From NCBI RefSeq assembly GCF_000328475.2, contig NC_026489.1:558001-622000 (forward strand): 64,000 bases of DNA, given 5' to 3'. Positions 31,044 through 40,696 of this stretch are shown here, piece after piece; within the stretch, counting starts at the first letter, position 1; the number at the start of each line of letters is the position of its first letter. The stretch is from Mycosarcoma maydis (taxonomy: Eukaryota > Basidiomycota > Ustilaginomycetes > Ustilaginales). The notes beneath the pieces were generated by a model that had not been told where the DNA came from, made no database searches, and was given only the letters and a program-made list of their open reading frames with translations. A program made the position numbers and the translations under genes.

Positions 31044-31621
31044 TGTTCCGCGGGTCAAAAGAGCTTGTTCTAGCTGTAGACTCTAGCGTGCAATCACTGC
31101 ACACAACTCTCAAGCAAACGTTAACTATGTCCTTGCGCATTTGACCAAAGCAGCACGGAACTGGTATCGATCGTCCATGCCACCTTGCCATTCTCGTGTT
31201 TTGGGTACGGCGACCTTGCAAACAAGGTGACTGACTGCTGCTGGTAGCCTCCACTTTGGGTACTCCCAAGCCACGCTGACGTAGCCTTGTCGAGGTTGAG
31301 GCTGGTCGAGCAACTAGCTTGCAATCTAAGATGTGCCTCCAGAGATGATAAGAGCGACCGACACAGACAGGAATGCACACTGCTCACCCACCACACACCG
31401 CTACAACTCACCCAGCCGATCGAGCTCGAGACATTCGTGATTCGTGATTCGCGATGAGATCCTTGTAACCCAAACCGAGCGGGTTTCCAAGTGCCGTTTG
31501 CCTTAGCGCGCAAAGTCATGGCTTATCATGTGTGGTTGTGCATATGCTTCTCTCGCTTACCTCGACCAACACATCGAGCGGGGCCCAATCACTAAGTTAG
31601 TCGTGAAGGTGGCATAAACAC

Positions 31622-31706
31622 CGACCCAACCGCCTTTGGCTTTGCCTTTGAGAAAGGCGAAGATGGGGTTGGATCGACGTCAATCGCAGCATCCAAAGCT
31701 GCGATT
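31622..31706. other. Two adjacent hairpins, candidate structured RNA or [14 protein letters not shown] element
   Basis: Hairpin 1: 31640-31649 pairs with 31653-31662 (10 bp with one G-T, loop gag), and an outer stem 31622-31631 pairs with 31667-31676 (9 of 10). Hairpin 2: 31682-31690 pairs with 31698-31706 (9 bp perfect, 7-nt loop) and is followed by T residues. No coding frame fits. Not matched to a known RNA by eye. Confidence 0.45.
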
Positions 31707-32184
31707 TTGCAGTAAGTTACAAAAAATCACAAAAGGGAGAAAAATCGAAAATTCAGAAAAATCGAAAACGGCTCCCATCGTGGTTCACGAATCGGTGAAG
31801 TCATCGATTCGCGATTGTCTCGGTTGGATCGGTTCGCTGCACGCTTCGATATTTGATGGTTTTTAGTCAAAGAAATCTGTGTTTCGTGGATCGCCGCCTC
31901 ATCGCTTTCACTAGTTGCGCATCGGGAGAGAGGTGAATGGATCGCGCTTCGTTTCAACATCGGGGCATCTCATGCACACTCGTGACTCTGACCGAAGCGC
32001 CAAACAAAGACGGTACGATCTGTGAATGCAAGATTTACTAACAACCGTGAATGCTTTATGATACAAGTACAGATGCCTGTAAGGTGCATGTCGGGGCAGA
32101 AAAGAACAGAACAACACAAAACAACACAACGGAAGAGAACAGAAGCGTGACTATAGAACGCCCTACGTCTACCATCTGGTTGGC

Positions 32185-33291
32185 TTAGCCGGCGGCAGAC
32201 GGATCGGTAACACGCACGATCTTGGAAAAGTCTTGCTCCAGCGCTCGCTCCTCGGCCTCGCGCTCATCTTGGCTGTCAAGGTAGTGGTCGTCGTCAGCAG
32301 CCGCCTCGTCGGCGATTCGATCGAGTGTGCCCTGAATACCGCCTGCCTCGTCGAATCGTTTCTTGAGCTCCTCCTTTTCCAATCGATCTTCTTCTATCAT
32401 CTTGCGGCTCAGCTCGTTCACCTCTCGCGCGTCCTTGCACTCGCGATACGCTCGGATCCACCTCGCATTGATCTTGGGAAAGTGCTCGCCCCACCCAAAT
32501 TTAGACAACAGTAGCCTTCCCTGCGCTGGCATCGAGCACACGTAGAAAGCGGCTGCGAGTGCTTCGACGCAGTTGAGCTTCATCGGCTTTCCATAGTTGA
32601 CCGGGTTCGTGGCGATCATATGAGGAAGCAGTCGTTCGTTTGGACTCTTGAGCTTGCCAAACGGCACCTCGTCCAACCGCGCCCAGCTGCATTCCACTAC
32701 CGCCACTCCGTTGTCCGCAATAATATGGGCATCGGCGGGTGACAGCGTCTGTGTGGCGTTCGGCGTGAGCACGATGCCGCGAAACTTTTGTCCGACACGC
32801 AACTCCTGGATGAGGCCTAATCGTGAAAGCTTCTTGCCTGAGCAGCGTTTTGGGTCGCAGTGGTTGAAGTCCCACATCGCCACGGGCACGTCGATCGATT
32901 CCACATCGCTGCCACCATCCACCGAGTTGTCCTCGCTGTCCTCTCCTTCGCTCGTGTCATCCTGCTCTCCGTCGCTAGACTCGATCGCACCTCGTCGCCT
33001 CGGTAATCGCTCGGCCCCCACATCCTCTTGATCGCTGTCGCTTTCATCGTTTTCAGCGTCATCGCTGTCGGCGTTTTCTTTGTCACTCCCTCTTCGTCTG
33101 GGCTTGTCAATTGCGCTGTCCGGCCTCCAGCTGTCGGTTTCGAATGCGGATGTGTACCGATCTACCAAGCTACGCCCTCCACCTCGACCACCTCGACCAC
33201 CACGCCCTCGGCCTCTACCAGCTCCTCCAGCTCCTCCAGCTCCTCCGCGCCCGCCCTTGCCACCTCTTGACAATGTCGATGGCTTTCCCAT
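32185..33291 (-). CDS. TSR3: 18S rRNA aminocarboxypropyltransferase
   Basis: Transfers the aminocarboxypropyl group of SAM to the hypermodified pseudouridine of 18S rRNA during late 40S maturation in the cytoplasm. The 368-residue product opens with a Gly/Arg-rich tail (RGG-like) and an acidic stretch. The catalytic region starts near residue 138 with MWDFNHCDPKRCSGKKLSRL, followed by FRGIVLTPNATQTLSPAD, VVECSWARLDEVPF, LLPHMIATNPVNYGKP and LNCVEALAAAFYV: the ordered TSR3 blocks, including the SAM-binding NPVNYG area. FGWGEHFPKINARWI closes the domain, and an acidic tail follows. Single exon, ATG 33291. Belongs to the ribosome-making theme of the window. Confidence 0.93.
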   Translation of the reverse strand: MGKPSTLSRGGKGGRGGAGGAGGAGRGRGRGGRGGRGGGRSLVDRYTSAFETDSWRPDSAIDKPRRRGSDKENADSDDAENDESDSDQEDVGAERLPRRRGAIESSDGEQDDTSEGEDSEDNSVDGGSDVESIDVPVAMWDFNHCDPKRCSGKKLSRLGLIQELRVGQKFRGIVLTPNATQTLSPADAHIIADNGVAVVECSWARLDEVPFGKLKSPNERLLPHMIATNPVNYGKPMKLNCVEALAAAFYVCSMPAQGRLLLSKFGWGEHFPKINARWIRAYRECKDAREVNELSRKMIEEDRLEKEELKKRFDEAGGIQGTLDRIADEAAADDDHYLDSQDEREAEERALEQDFSKIVRVTDPSAAG

Positions 33292-33797
33292 GGTGTGCGA
33301 CTAGGGCTTGTGAAAGCTAAGCAAGCTTGGCAACCATTTCCTCGTCGGCTCTCAACACCTACCTACATACAAGTCACGAGTCACGAATGTCTGTGCGGAA
33401 AATTCCGAATCTCGGAAATCGGCCCAAGACGTTCAAGATACTCGCACGATAACACCCGAAAACCCTTAGTCCATGAAAACCGACTCGGATTTGCCAGGAC
33501 GAGAGCTGACAGGCTTGGAAACCTCGAAAATCCGTTTGGAGCCGCAGACGTTCGCCTTGCTAAACATACTTGGCTTGCTCCTCGACTTGGTCTTGCCGTT
33601 CTGGTCGGTCATTCGCTACAACGCCGAGACGTAGCACTCTGTCCGCCTTTACAGCAGCCCCAAACAGAGTGCGTGAGATCAAGTCGTATCGAGTGTTGCA
33701 GTATTATACACGCTCAAGTGGATGAGTGAGGTCCAGATTGTGCTTCGGGACGGTTATGACTAGCATTGCCTGACTGCAACCGTCACGAGTTGCAAGT

Positions 33798-33845
33798 GGC
33801 TTTCAGGCTTTCAGGCTTTTAGGCTTTTAGGCTTTCAGGCTTTCA
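33798..33845. repeat. Six 8-bp units (ggctttca/ggctttta)
   Basis: Units 1, 2, 5 and 6 are ggctttca; units 3 and 4 are ggctttta. The symmetric order suggests duplication of a larger block. Confidence 0.92.
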
Positions 33846-34513
33846 CGCTCGCTTGCTCTCAGCGATTGTCGCACAGCCGTGACGCTTCCGGACGGATCGG
33901 AGATTATCTCGAAAAAAAAACCAAAGGCACTTGAGCGGTGTGCGGTTACCCATTTTTGTGTTGCCTTCTCCACATCCACACGCGGAACTGCAGGCTCAGC
34001 AGGGCCGGTTTCTGGGCAGCACACCGCGTCACCGGACCAGTCTACTTCTTCCAGACCGTCGCTCGACGGTGTAAATCTGCGAATGACTCACGCGATTCTC
34101 AACGTCAACCACAGCGGCAAGTTTGCGGGGATCGAGGCGCTAGAAAGCCACTGTACGCTGCTGCACTTGTCGCTCTCCTGTCGAGATGCTCGCAACTTCT
34201 TAGGCCCTGCAAGCTTGAACCCTTGTCCAGCCAAATTTCAGATTCACACTCATGACTGCGCAAGCCGCTTGCGCCGATGGGTTTCAACGCTGAACTAGCT
34301 CGAGTTGCTAGGAGGTGTATCACGATCCAAATTTCGGTCCTGTGCCACTCATGCCTGTATCCGGCATTGCTCAGTTGATTCGCACCGGCTCAGCGTATAC
34401 AGCTGTGCAAATGCATTTTGCATCCTTGTAAACCACGTCCGCTAACGGCGATCTCCTGAATGTTCCGCCGCTGATGCTTGGGTGACATGGCTTGGCTCGA
34501 ACAGGCCAGCTCA

Positions 34514-34519
34514 TATATA
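34514..34519 (+). promoter_or_regulatory. TATA box candidate for isocitrate lyase
   Basis: TATATA 190 bp upstream of the ATG, followed by pyrimidine-rich leader sequence. Position fits a core promoter of a strongly expressed gene; not proven. Confidence 0.5.
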
Positions 34520-34703
34520 CTTTGAACCTGCTTGATCTGCTTTGTTTCCAGTACCACCATCACCCATTTCTTTGGTTCCCTCCATCTAGATCGTCATCTG
34601 TCGATCTCATTCCCTTTGCTTCCCCGCATACATCCATCTAGAAACCCGACAAATCCAAGTTGCTCTCTGCATCTTGGCCAACTCCCATTGACTCATCACA
34701 ATC

Positions 34704-36299
34704 ATGGCTGACCAGGAGCTTAAACAGTTCGCCGAAGAGGTCGAGGCAGTCAAGCAGTGGTGGAAGAGCCCGCGCTTCGCCCACACCACGCGTCCCTACA
34801 CTGCCGAGCAGGTCGTCTCGAAACGAGGCACGCTCAAGCAGACGTATCCCTCGGATGTGCAAGCCAAGAAACTCTGGAAGTTGCTCGAGGACCACGCTTC
34901 CAAGGGTACCACCTCGCACACGTATGGTGCGCTCGACCCTGTGCAGGTAACGCAGATGGCCAAGCATCTCGAGACGGTCTACGTTTCGGGCTGGCAGTCG
35001 TCGTCGACCGCCTCGTCGACCAACGAGCCTGGTCCGGATCTGGCTGACTACCCTTACAACACGGTGCCGCTCAAGGTGGAACATCTCTTTATGGCACAGC
35101 TCTTCCACGACCGCAAGCAGCGCGAGGAGCGAACCAACCTGTCGCCCGAGCAGCGCGCCAAGACGCCTGTGATTGACTACCTGCGCCCCATTGTCGCCGA
35201 TGCCGACACGGGTCACGGTGGTCTTACCGCTGTCATGAAGCTCACCAAGCTCTTTGTTGAAAAGGGTGCCGCTGGTATTCACATTGAGGACCAGGCTCCC
35301 GGTACCAAGAAGTGCGGCCACATGGCTGGTAAGGTGCTTGTGCCCATCCAGGAGCACATTAACCGTCTCATTGCCATCCGACTTCAGTACGACATTATGG
35401 GCGTCGAGAACCTGGTTGTCGCGCGAACCGATTCGGAGGCGGCTACGCTCATCACCACCAACGTCGACGAGCGTGACCACTCGTTCATCCTTGGTACCAC
35501 GCACACTGAGCTTGAACCCTTGGTCGACATCTTGAACCGCGCCGAGGCCGAGGGTGCCGATGGCCCCAAGCTCATCGCTCTCGAGGAAGAGTGGCTCGCC
35601 AAGGCACAGCCCGTCCGCTACGGTGACGCTGTGGCTGCCGAGCTGGAGAAGAAGGGCAAGAAGGCCGAGGCCGAGGCCTTCCGCAAGGAGGTGGTTGGCC
35701 TTTCGCTGATCAAGTCCAAGGCCAAGGCCAAGAGTCTAGGAGTCGACATCAACTTTGACTGGGACGCCTGCCGAACTCGTGAGGGCTACTACCGCTACCA
35801 GGGAGGCACCGACTGCGCCATCAACCGTGCCATTGCTTTCGGCCCTTACGCTGACCTGCTGTGGATGGAGACCAAGTCGCCCATCCTGGCACAGGCCAAG
35901 GAGTTCTCCGAGGGAGTCAAGGCGGCGCGCCCCCACCAATGGCTGGCGTACAACCTGTCGCCATCGTTCAACTGGGACGCTGCCAAGCTGAGCACGGAGC
36001 AGATGCAGAGCTACGTGTGGGACCTGGGCAAGCTCGGCTTTGTGTGGCAATTCATCACGCTAGGCGGTCTGCACTCGAACGCCTACATTTCGGACCTCTT
36101 TGCCGCCGGCTTTGCCAAGGAAGGCATGAAGGCATACGTCGAGCTGGTGCAGCGCAAGGAGCGCGAGATTGGCTGCGATGTGCTCACGCACCAGAAATGG
36201 TCGGGCGCCAACTTTGTCGACGCGTGCCTCAACACTGTTCTCAAGGCAGCCTCAACGTCGGCCATGGGCAAGGGTGTCACCGAGACCCAGTTCAAATAA
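34704..36299 (+). CDS. ICL1: Isocitrate lyase
   Basis: Cleaves isocitrate to glyoxylate and succinate in the glyoxylate cycle, needed on acetate, fatty acids or ethanol. The 531-residue product has the signature KKCGHM with catalytic Cys204, the metal/substrate loops ADADTGHGG and [23 protein letters not shown], and [14 protein letters not shown] near residue 360, plus [12 protein letters not shown]. The eukaryote-specific insertion is present. The C-terminus ends ETQFK, so there is no SKL-type peroxisomal signal; many fungal enzymes also lack it. Codon use is strongly biased to C-ending codons, which makes a long antisense frame (34638-35504) that is not a gene. ATG 34704, single exon. Confidence 0.97.
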   Translation: MADQELKQFAEEVEAVKQWWKSPRFAHTTRPYTAEQVVSKRGTLKQTYPSDVQAKKLWKLLEDHASKGTTSHTYGALDPVQVTQMAKHLETVYVSGWQSSSTASSTNEPGPDLADYPYNTVPLKVEHLFMAQLFHDRKQREERTNLSPEQRAKTPVIDYLRPIVADADTGHGGLTAVMKLTKLFVEKGAAGIHIEDQAPGTKKCGHMAGKVLVPIQEHINRLIAIRLQYDIMGVENLVVARTDSEAATLITTNVDERDHSFILGTTHTELEPLVDILNRAEAEGADGPKLIALEEEWLAKAQPVRYGDAVAAELEKKGKKAEAEAFRKEVVGLSLIKSKAKAKSLGVDINFDWDACRTREGYYRYQGGTDCAINRAIAFGPYADLLWMETKSPILAQAKEFSEGVKAARPHQWLAYNLSPSFNWDAAKLSTEQMQSYVWDLGKLGFVWQFITLGGLHSNAYISDLFAAGFAKEGMKAYVELVQRKEREIGCDVLTHQKWSGANFVDACLNTVLKAASTSAMGKGVTETQFK

Positions 36300-37783
36300 A
36301 AGCCAGCTCAGCATGTACAGTACACTCTCCTCTTTCTAACTCTCACTCGTGACTGTTTCTTCGCGCCTCCTTTACGATTGATTGATGTGCACCAGTGTGA
36401 GAGAGAGCACAGTGATTTGGCTCTGTGCGGGTTACGGGCAAGCAATGCATCGAATTTGTCCGACTTCCGACTTCCGTCTTGTATCGCTTCGGTCGAGGTC
36501 TGCGAGCTCCGATGGCAGCTGAATCGTGATTGTAGTTGACCGCTACAGCATGACTATTACTATTCATATACTGTAGATCGGAAGTTTCACGCTTGAATTC
36601 GTACTATCTAATATAATAATATTCTGCAGACTCACAGCTCGGTAAAAAAAGTAACGCTACCTAACTCACGACTGACTTAATGTAGTTATTTATTTTTGGA
36701 ATCGTCGATGAATCACGGTAAATTGCGCTCGATGGTAGGCATTCGTGATTGTAGGTCAGCCGCGAGCATACGCTGCACATGTGTCTGACTTGCACAAATC
36801 CGTGATCCCTTACCCGAACTAACTCAACTCAGATCCAATGCCGCGGATGCTGTTAGCATATTTGAGTGCTTTCAGCCGAGCGGAGCGCGGACAAAATCAC
36901 AATCTTTGAATGCCGCCGCGGAATCATGCAAGATTCGTGATTTGCTCACCTTAGCCGTTTCGTGATTGGCGATTGGTGGTTGGTGACTGTCCTGCGCGTT
37001 GGGCGTTGATGGCAATCAGGAGTTGCTTGGCACCAGGTTTGTCAGCATCAGGTTCCTCGGCATCAGGATCCTCGGAAATAAGTGTTTCGCTTTCGTGCCA
37101 ATCTACGATCTGTTGTGTCATTGGCAGGCTTTGGATACACCGAACCTATCGATAAGATACGTTCCTGGCGTGTGTCGAGAGGAAGAGCCAGACTGGGCAA
37201 CACTGCATCCAAGCAATAATCCGTCTGCTGAGATAACCCCGTTCATAGTCGCGAATCCCAAAGTAGTCGTTCACGCTTCATGGTTGGCCCACGTGGAGGC
37301 AGATCCAGAACGCATGACAAAAACTCCTGTCAAGCCTCTTGCTCCCCTCCGTCTTCCGAACCTGCATACGAAACGAGCTGTGACATACTCGCCGAACAAC
37401 CACACTCTTCAATCTCTCGCAGGCATCACAGGCATCACAGGCATCACAGGCATCACAGGCATCACAGGCATCACAGGCATCACAGGCATCACAGGCATCA
37501 CAGGCATCACAGGCATCACAGGCATCACAGGCATCACAGGCATCACAGGCGCCGCGGATGTCGCATGGAACATCACCTCGCAACAACGCAAGCAACGCAT
37601 TGGCATCTCCTAGCGTCAAAGTGAAATACCGACATCAGATCCCGAGGCAGCGCGCTTTCGGGTTTCAAACATAAATACAACCTTGCTCGCTCGCCCCTCC
37701 TTCCGATTGAGCTCTAAACCCATCCTCTGCCAATCCTCCCCCTGCCTACTCACATCCCACTCCAAAAGCGTGGGGCGTTTCTC
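36300..37783. other. Isocitrate lyase/ABC transporter intergenic region
   Basis: 1.5 kb. Element copies at 36345, 36741 and 36933. A/T-rich stretches near 36550-36700 fit the 3' flank of isocitrate lyase. A 14-copy minisatellite lies at 37422-37547. A 204-codon frame across the minisatellite (36999-37613) starts at TTG and is not accepted as a gene. Confidence 0.65.
37422..37547. repeat. Minisatellite: fourteen perfect 9-bp units (ggcatcaca)
   Basis: Fourteen identical ggcatcaca units with no point change. A 9-bp unit keeps several frames open on both strands (for example Gly-Ile-Thr repeats on the plus strand). Perfect identity points to recent expansion. Confidence 0.97.
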
Positions 37784-40060
37784 ATGGCAATGTCGGAACA
37801 GCAATTGCAACCGCCTTTCGATGCGCACGCATCCTCCTCACCCGCCCAGATAGCACCTGTCCTTAACGTGCGCTCTGCTGCTTCCTCCTCGTCCAACTCA
37901 TCCCACGCTGCGCTCATGGACGACACTCGTACCTCTCAGTCGGCAGCTGCCATCCAGCATGCCAACATTTCGCCTGATCGTCTCTTCTCCTGGCGCGACA
38001 TCACCTATGATGTGCTTCTCTCCAAAGCCCGTCGCAAAGAGATCAAAATGAACGCAGCCGTACCCTCGTCTTCCGCCAAGACTGCCACGACCGAAAAGGC
38101 GGCCTCTCATGACAACGTTTCGGACGCAGAGCATGGCACCGCATCTCTCACACCCCCTCCCGACCAAGAGGCGCTCGAGGAATACAACCAAGTCTTTTCG
38201 CACCTTCCGCCGCTCGACCCCTTGAGACGACGTGTGCTCAACGGTGTCAGCGGACATGTCGAGAAAGGCGAGATGGTCGCCATTCTCGGTGCTTCGGGTG
38301 CAGGAAAGACATCGCTCCTCTCGGTGCTCTCGGCTCGTCTCGACAAGTCGTCCGACATCGCCGGAGAGGTGCTCTTCCAGGCGAATCAACGCGATCCCAC
38401 CACATGGAAACGGCTCACTGGTTTCGTCGAGCAAGATGATCTCATGTTCTCTGCTCTTACCGTTCAAGAGACGCTGCAATACTCTGCCGATCTTCGTCTG
38501 CCGAAACGTCTGTACAACAGGCGTGAGCGACAACAGCGTGTTCAGGACACCATCAGCATGCTCCGACTTGACAAATGCAGGGACACGCGAATCGGCGGTC
38601 CCAATCAACGCGGTGTCTCGGGGGGTGAGCGCAAACGTGTCGCCGTCGGCACCGAGCTCGTCGCCGACGTCAGCGTGCTTCTTCTCGATGAACCCACTTC
38701 GGGCCTCGACGCTTTCGCAGCGCTCAACCTGGTCAAGAACCTCAAAGAGATCACGCGCGAGCGCGACCTCTACACGCTAATGACCATCCATCAACCATCA
38801 TGGAACATGTTCAAACACTTTGACAGGGTCATTCTTCTCACTCGTGGCCAGGTTTACTACTCGGGCCCACCCACTTTGGCGCCTGCATGGTTCTCGTCGC
38901 TCGAACATAATGTTCCGGAAGGCGTCAATCCTGCCGATTTTTACATTACCATTGCGGAGAACTACGAAAAGACCAATGCAGCTGAACGACGGGTGCGCGG
39001 ACTGCTGTCGTCATGGCGCGAAAAGGGGCAAGAGTTTCTAAGTGCTCAAGCCACCAAAGATCTCAGCTTGACCACCAGCAGCGATCCTGTTGGCGCCGAG
39101 CAGAAAGCTGGCTCGATGGAGCGAAAAGCGTCGCGTATCGTACCGAAATCCAGCGATGCCTCTGAACTCGCTGGTTCATGGCCCAACTCGTGGCTGCACG
39201 AACTTTGGGTGCTATCGCATCGGTGCGCTATGCTCATCTTCAAGGATCCCACCATCGTATTTGCTTCGTTTGGACAAAACATTGTGCTGCTCATCATCAT
39301 CGGCTTTGCCTTTTTTCGTCTGGATTACGACCAAGGCGGTGCGCTCGCAAGGATCGGAGTTCTGTTCATTGTTCCCGTTAACGCTTCGTTTGCTGTACTC
39401 TTCCCCATTCTCGCCATCTTTCCTCTGCAACGCAACATTATGCTGCGCGAGCGATCGGCTGGAACTTATCGCATTTCGTCGTTCTATCTCTCCAAGATCA
39501 TCACCGAGGTCCCCAACCAGATGCTTCAACGTCTTCTGTTTTACATTTGCGTCTACTGGATGTTGGGCTTTCGTCAATCAGCGGGCGCATTCTTTATCTG
39601 GCTTGGCATCAACCTGCTACAGGTGGCAACGGCGATCGGGTTGGGACTCGTCATCGGATGCGGTTCATCTTCGATCGAGTTGGCAAACGTTTTTGCACCC
39701 GTGATCAATGTCGTCTTTTTGCTGTTCGGTGGTAACCTGTTACCGCTCTCGTCGATTCCACCTTGGTTCATCTGGCTTCACTGGTTGTCTCCAATCACGT
39801 ACACCTACTCGGCGTTGGCACAGAACGAGTTCGAGATGCTGACATTCAGTTGCAGTGCCGATTCGCAGCAGTGTTATAGCTCGGGTCAGGACGTATTGAA
39901 CCAGTACGACTTGCAGAGGTTCACCATCGCCGAAAACGCTGGCTTCCTGGCGGCAATCACTGTCGTCTTTTTGGCGATTGGGTATGTTTTGCTTAGGTGG
40001 TTGGGTCGACCGAGCTTCCGCTATGTACAGCCGAAAATGTCGCTCTCGAAACAGCTTTGA
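37784..40060 (+). CDS. ABCG (White/WBC) half-transporter
   Basis: ATP-driven exporter half-molecule that must dimerise; ABCG members move lipids, sterols or drugs, and the substrate here is unknown. Order is nucleotide-binding domain first, then membrane domain, in 758 residues. Walker A GASGAGKT at 169-176, ABC signature VSGGE at 278-282, Walker B VLLLDEP at 298-304 followed by TSGLD, and an H-loop in TLMTIHQPSW. Six C-terminal membrane segments are visible, from NIVLLIIIGFAFFRL to AAITVVFLAIGYVLLRW, with the extracellular loop before the last one holding cysteines (FSCSADSQQCY). The N-terminus is disordered. ATG 37784; another ATG follows two codons later. Single exon. Confidence 0.92.
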   Translation: MAMSEQQLQPPFDAHASSSPAQIAPVLNVRSAASSSSNSSHAALMDDTRTSQSAAAIQHANISPDRLFSWRDITYDVLLSKARRKEIKMNAAVPSSSAKTATTEKAASHDNVSDAEHGTASLTPPPDQEALEEYNQVFSHLPPLDPLRRRVLNGVSGHVEKGEMVAILGASGAGKTSLLSVLSARLDKSSDIAGEVLFQANQRDPTTWKRLTGFVEQDDLMFSALTVQETLQYSADLRLPKRLYNRRERQQRVQDTISMLRLDKCRDTRIGGPNQRGVSGGERKRVAVGTELVADVSVLLLDEPTSGLDAFAALNLVKNLKEITRERDLYTLMTIHQPSWNMFKHFDRVILLTRGQVYYSGPPTLAPAWFSSLEHNVPEGVNPADFYITIAENYEKTNAAERRVRGLLSSWREKGQEFLSAQATKDLSLTTSSDPVGAEQKAGSMERKASRIVPKSSDASELAGSWPNSWLHELWVLSHRCAMLIFKDPTIVFASFGQNIVLLIIIGFAFFRLDYDQGGALARIGVLFIVPVNASFAVLFPILAIFPLQRNIMLRERSAGTYRISSFYLSKIITEVPNQMLQRLLFYICVYWMLGFRQSAGAFFIWLGINLLQVATAIGLGLVIGCGSSSIELANVFAPVINVVFLLFGGNLLPLSSIPPWFIWLHWLSPITYTYSALAQNEFEMLTFSCSADSQQCYSSGQDVLNQYDLQRFTIAENAGFLAAITVVFLAIGYVLLRWLGRPSFRYVQPKMSLSKQL

Positions 40061-40696
40061 AGCCTCGATTCTGCCGTTAGATATTTAGTCTCTCTAATCA
40101 CGAATCACACGAATGTCAAATCACAAATGGCCGAGGTCCTTATCACGAACGCTGCAATATTTATGACGATGCATCTGGAGCCTGAAGAGCGTGTCGTTGT
40201 GTTGGAAGCCAAGCAGCCGTGTGGTTGAGACTCGAGAGACTTTTGGGTGTGAGCTAAAGATTTGCACCTCGAGAGCGTGGAGCACCGAGTGTCGCCGCTA
40301 AAGCTTGAGCTGTGTGGTGACAAACGGCAATTTCTTGCCAAAGTAAGAACCATCCGTGATATGTGCGGATGGGTTGTCAGGGTCCAAAACATATCGCCGC
40401 CGATAATTGCGCTTGGTCCAGCTGTCTTGCTGGCGCTAAGTATGGTAACAAGACGTACGTGCTAGCGTGCAGCACGAGCGGTGAGCTTCACGTTTTCACG
40501 TTTGTCATCCCAGGCGCGACTAGCTGTGTAACGAAAGCAAGCCAAGCCGAACAATCACAACAATCACGATCCGGAAAGACCATAGCAACATACGATCGGG
40601 TTTCTGCGTTGCTAACAAGCCGCGGAATATAAGAGGCTTGCTCTAGCGACAACTCTGTCGTCAACCCACCCAACGTCACACAAGCGGGTAGCTACA
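40061..40696. other. ABC transporter/SDR intergenic region
   Basis: 636 bp with one AATCACGAAT element (40096-40105) and diverged copies beside it. No gene seen. Confidence 0.6.

Larger units (their letters stand above)
29823..32184. other. 2.4 kb repeat-rich intergenic region
   Basis: Upstream of the 1,180-residue gene and downstream of TSR3. Holds three simple repeats between 30526 and 31043, element copies at 30634, 30779, 31433 and 31440, and two hairpins at 31622-31706. Open frames here lack ATG starts or motifs. Nothing else recognised. Confidence 0.6.
33292..34703. other. Divergent TSR3/isocitrate lyase intergenic region
   Basis: 1.4 kb. Element copies overlap at 33372-33388, and an 8-bp tandem repeat lies at 33798-33845. 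Frames of 140 codons on the plus strand begin at GTG and show no motif. The last 200 bp hold a TATA box and pyrimidine-rich leader for isocitrate lyase. Confidence 0.65.

Noticed and set aside
33879..34298. 139-codon plus-strand frame upstream of isocitrate lyase
   Set aside because: Starts at GTG, no motif, and the TSR3/isocitrate lyase gap is well explained as a divergent promoter region.
34638..35504. 288-codon open frame antisense to isocitrate lyase
   Set aside because: Same codon-bias effect opposite a highly expressed gene; no recognisable domain.
36999..37613. 204-codon frame running through the 9-bp minisatellite
   Set aside because: It starts at TTG, has no ATG until late, and stays open partly because 9 is a multiple of 3. 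No family recognised.
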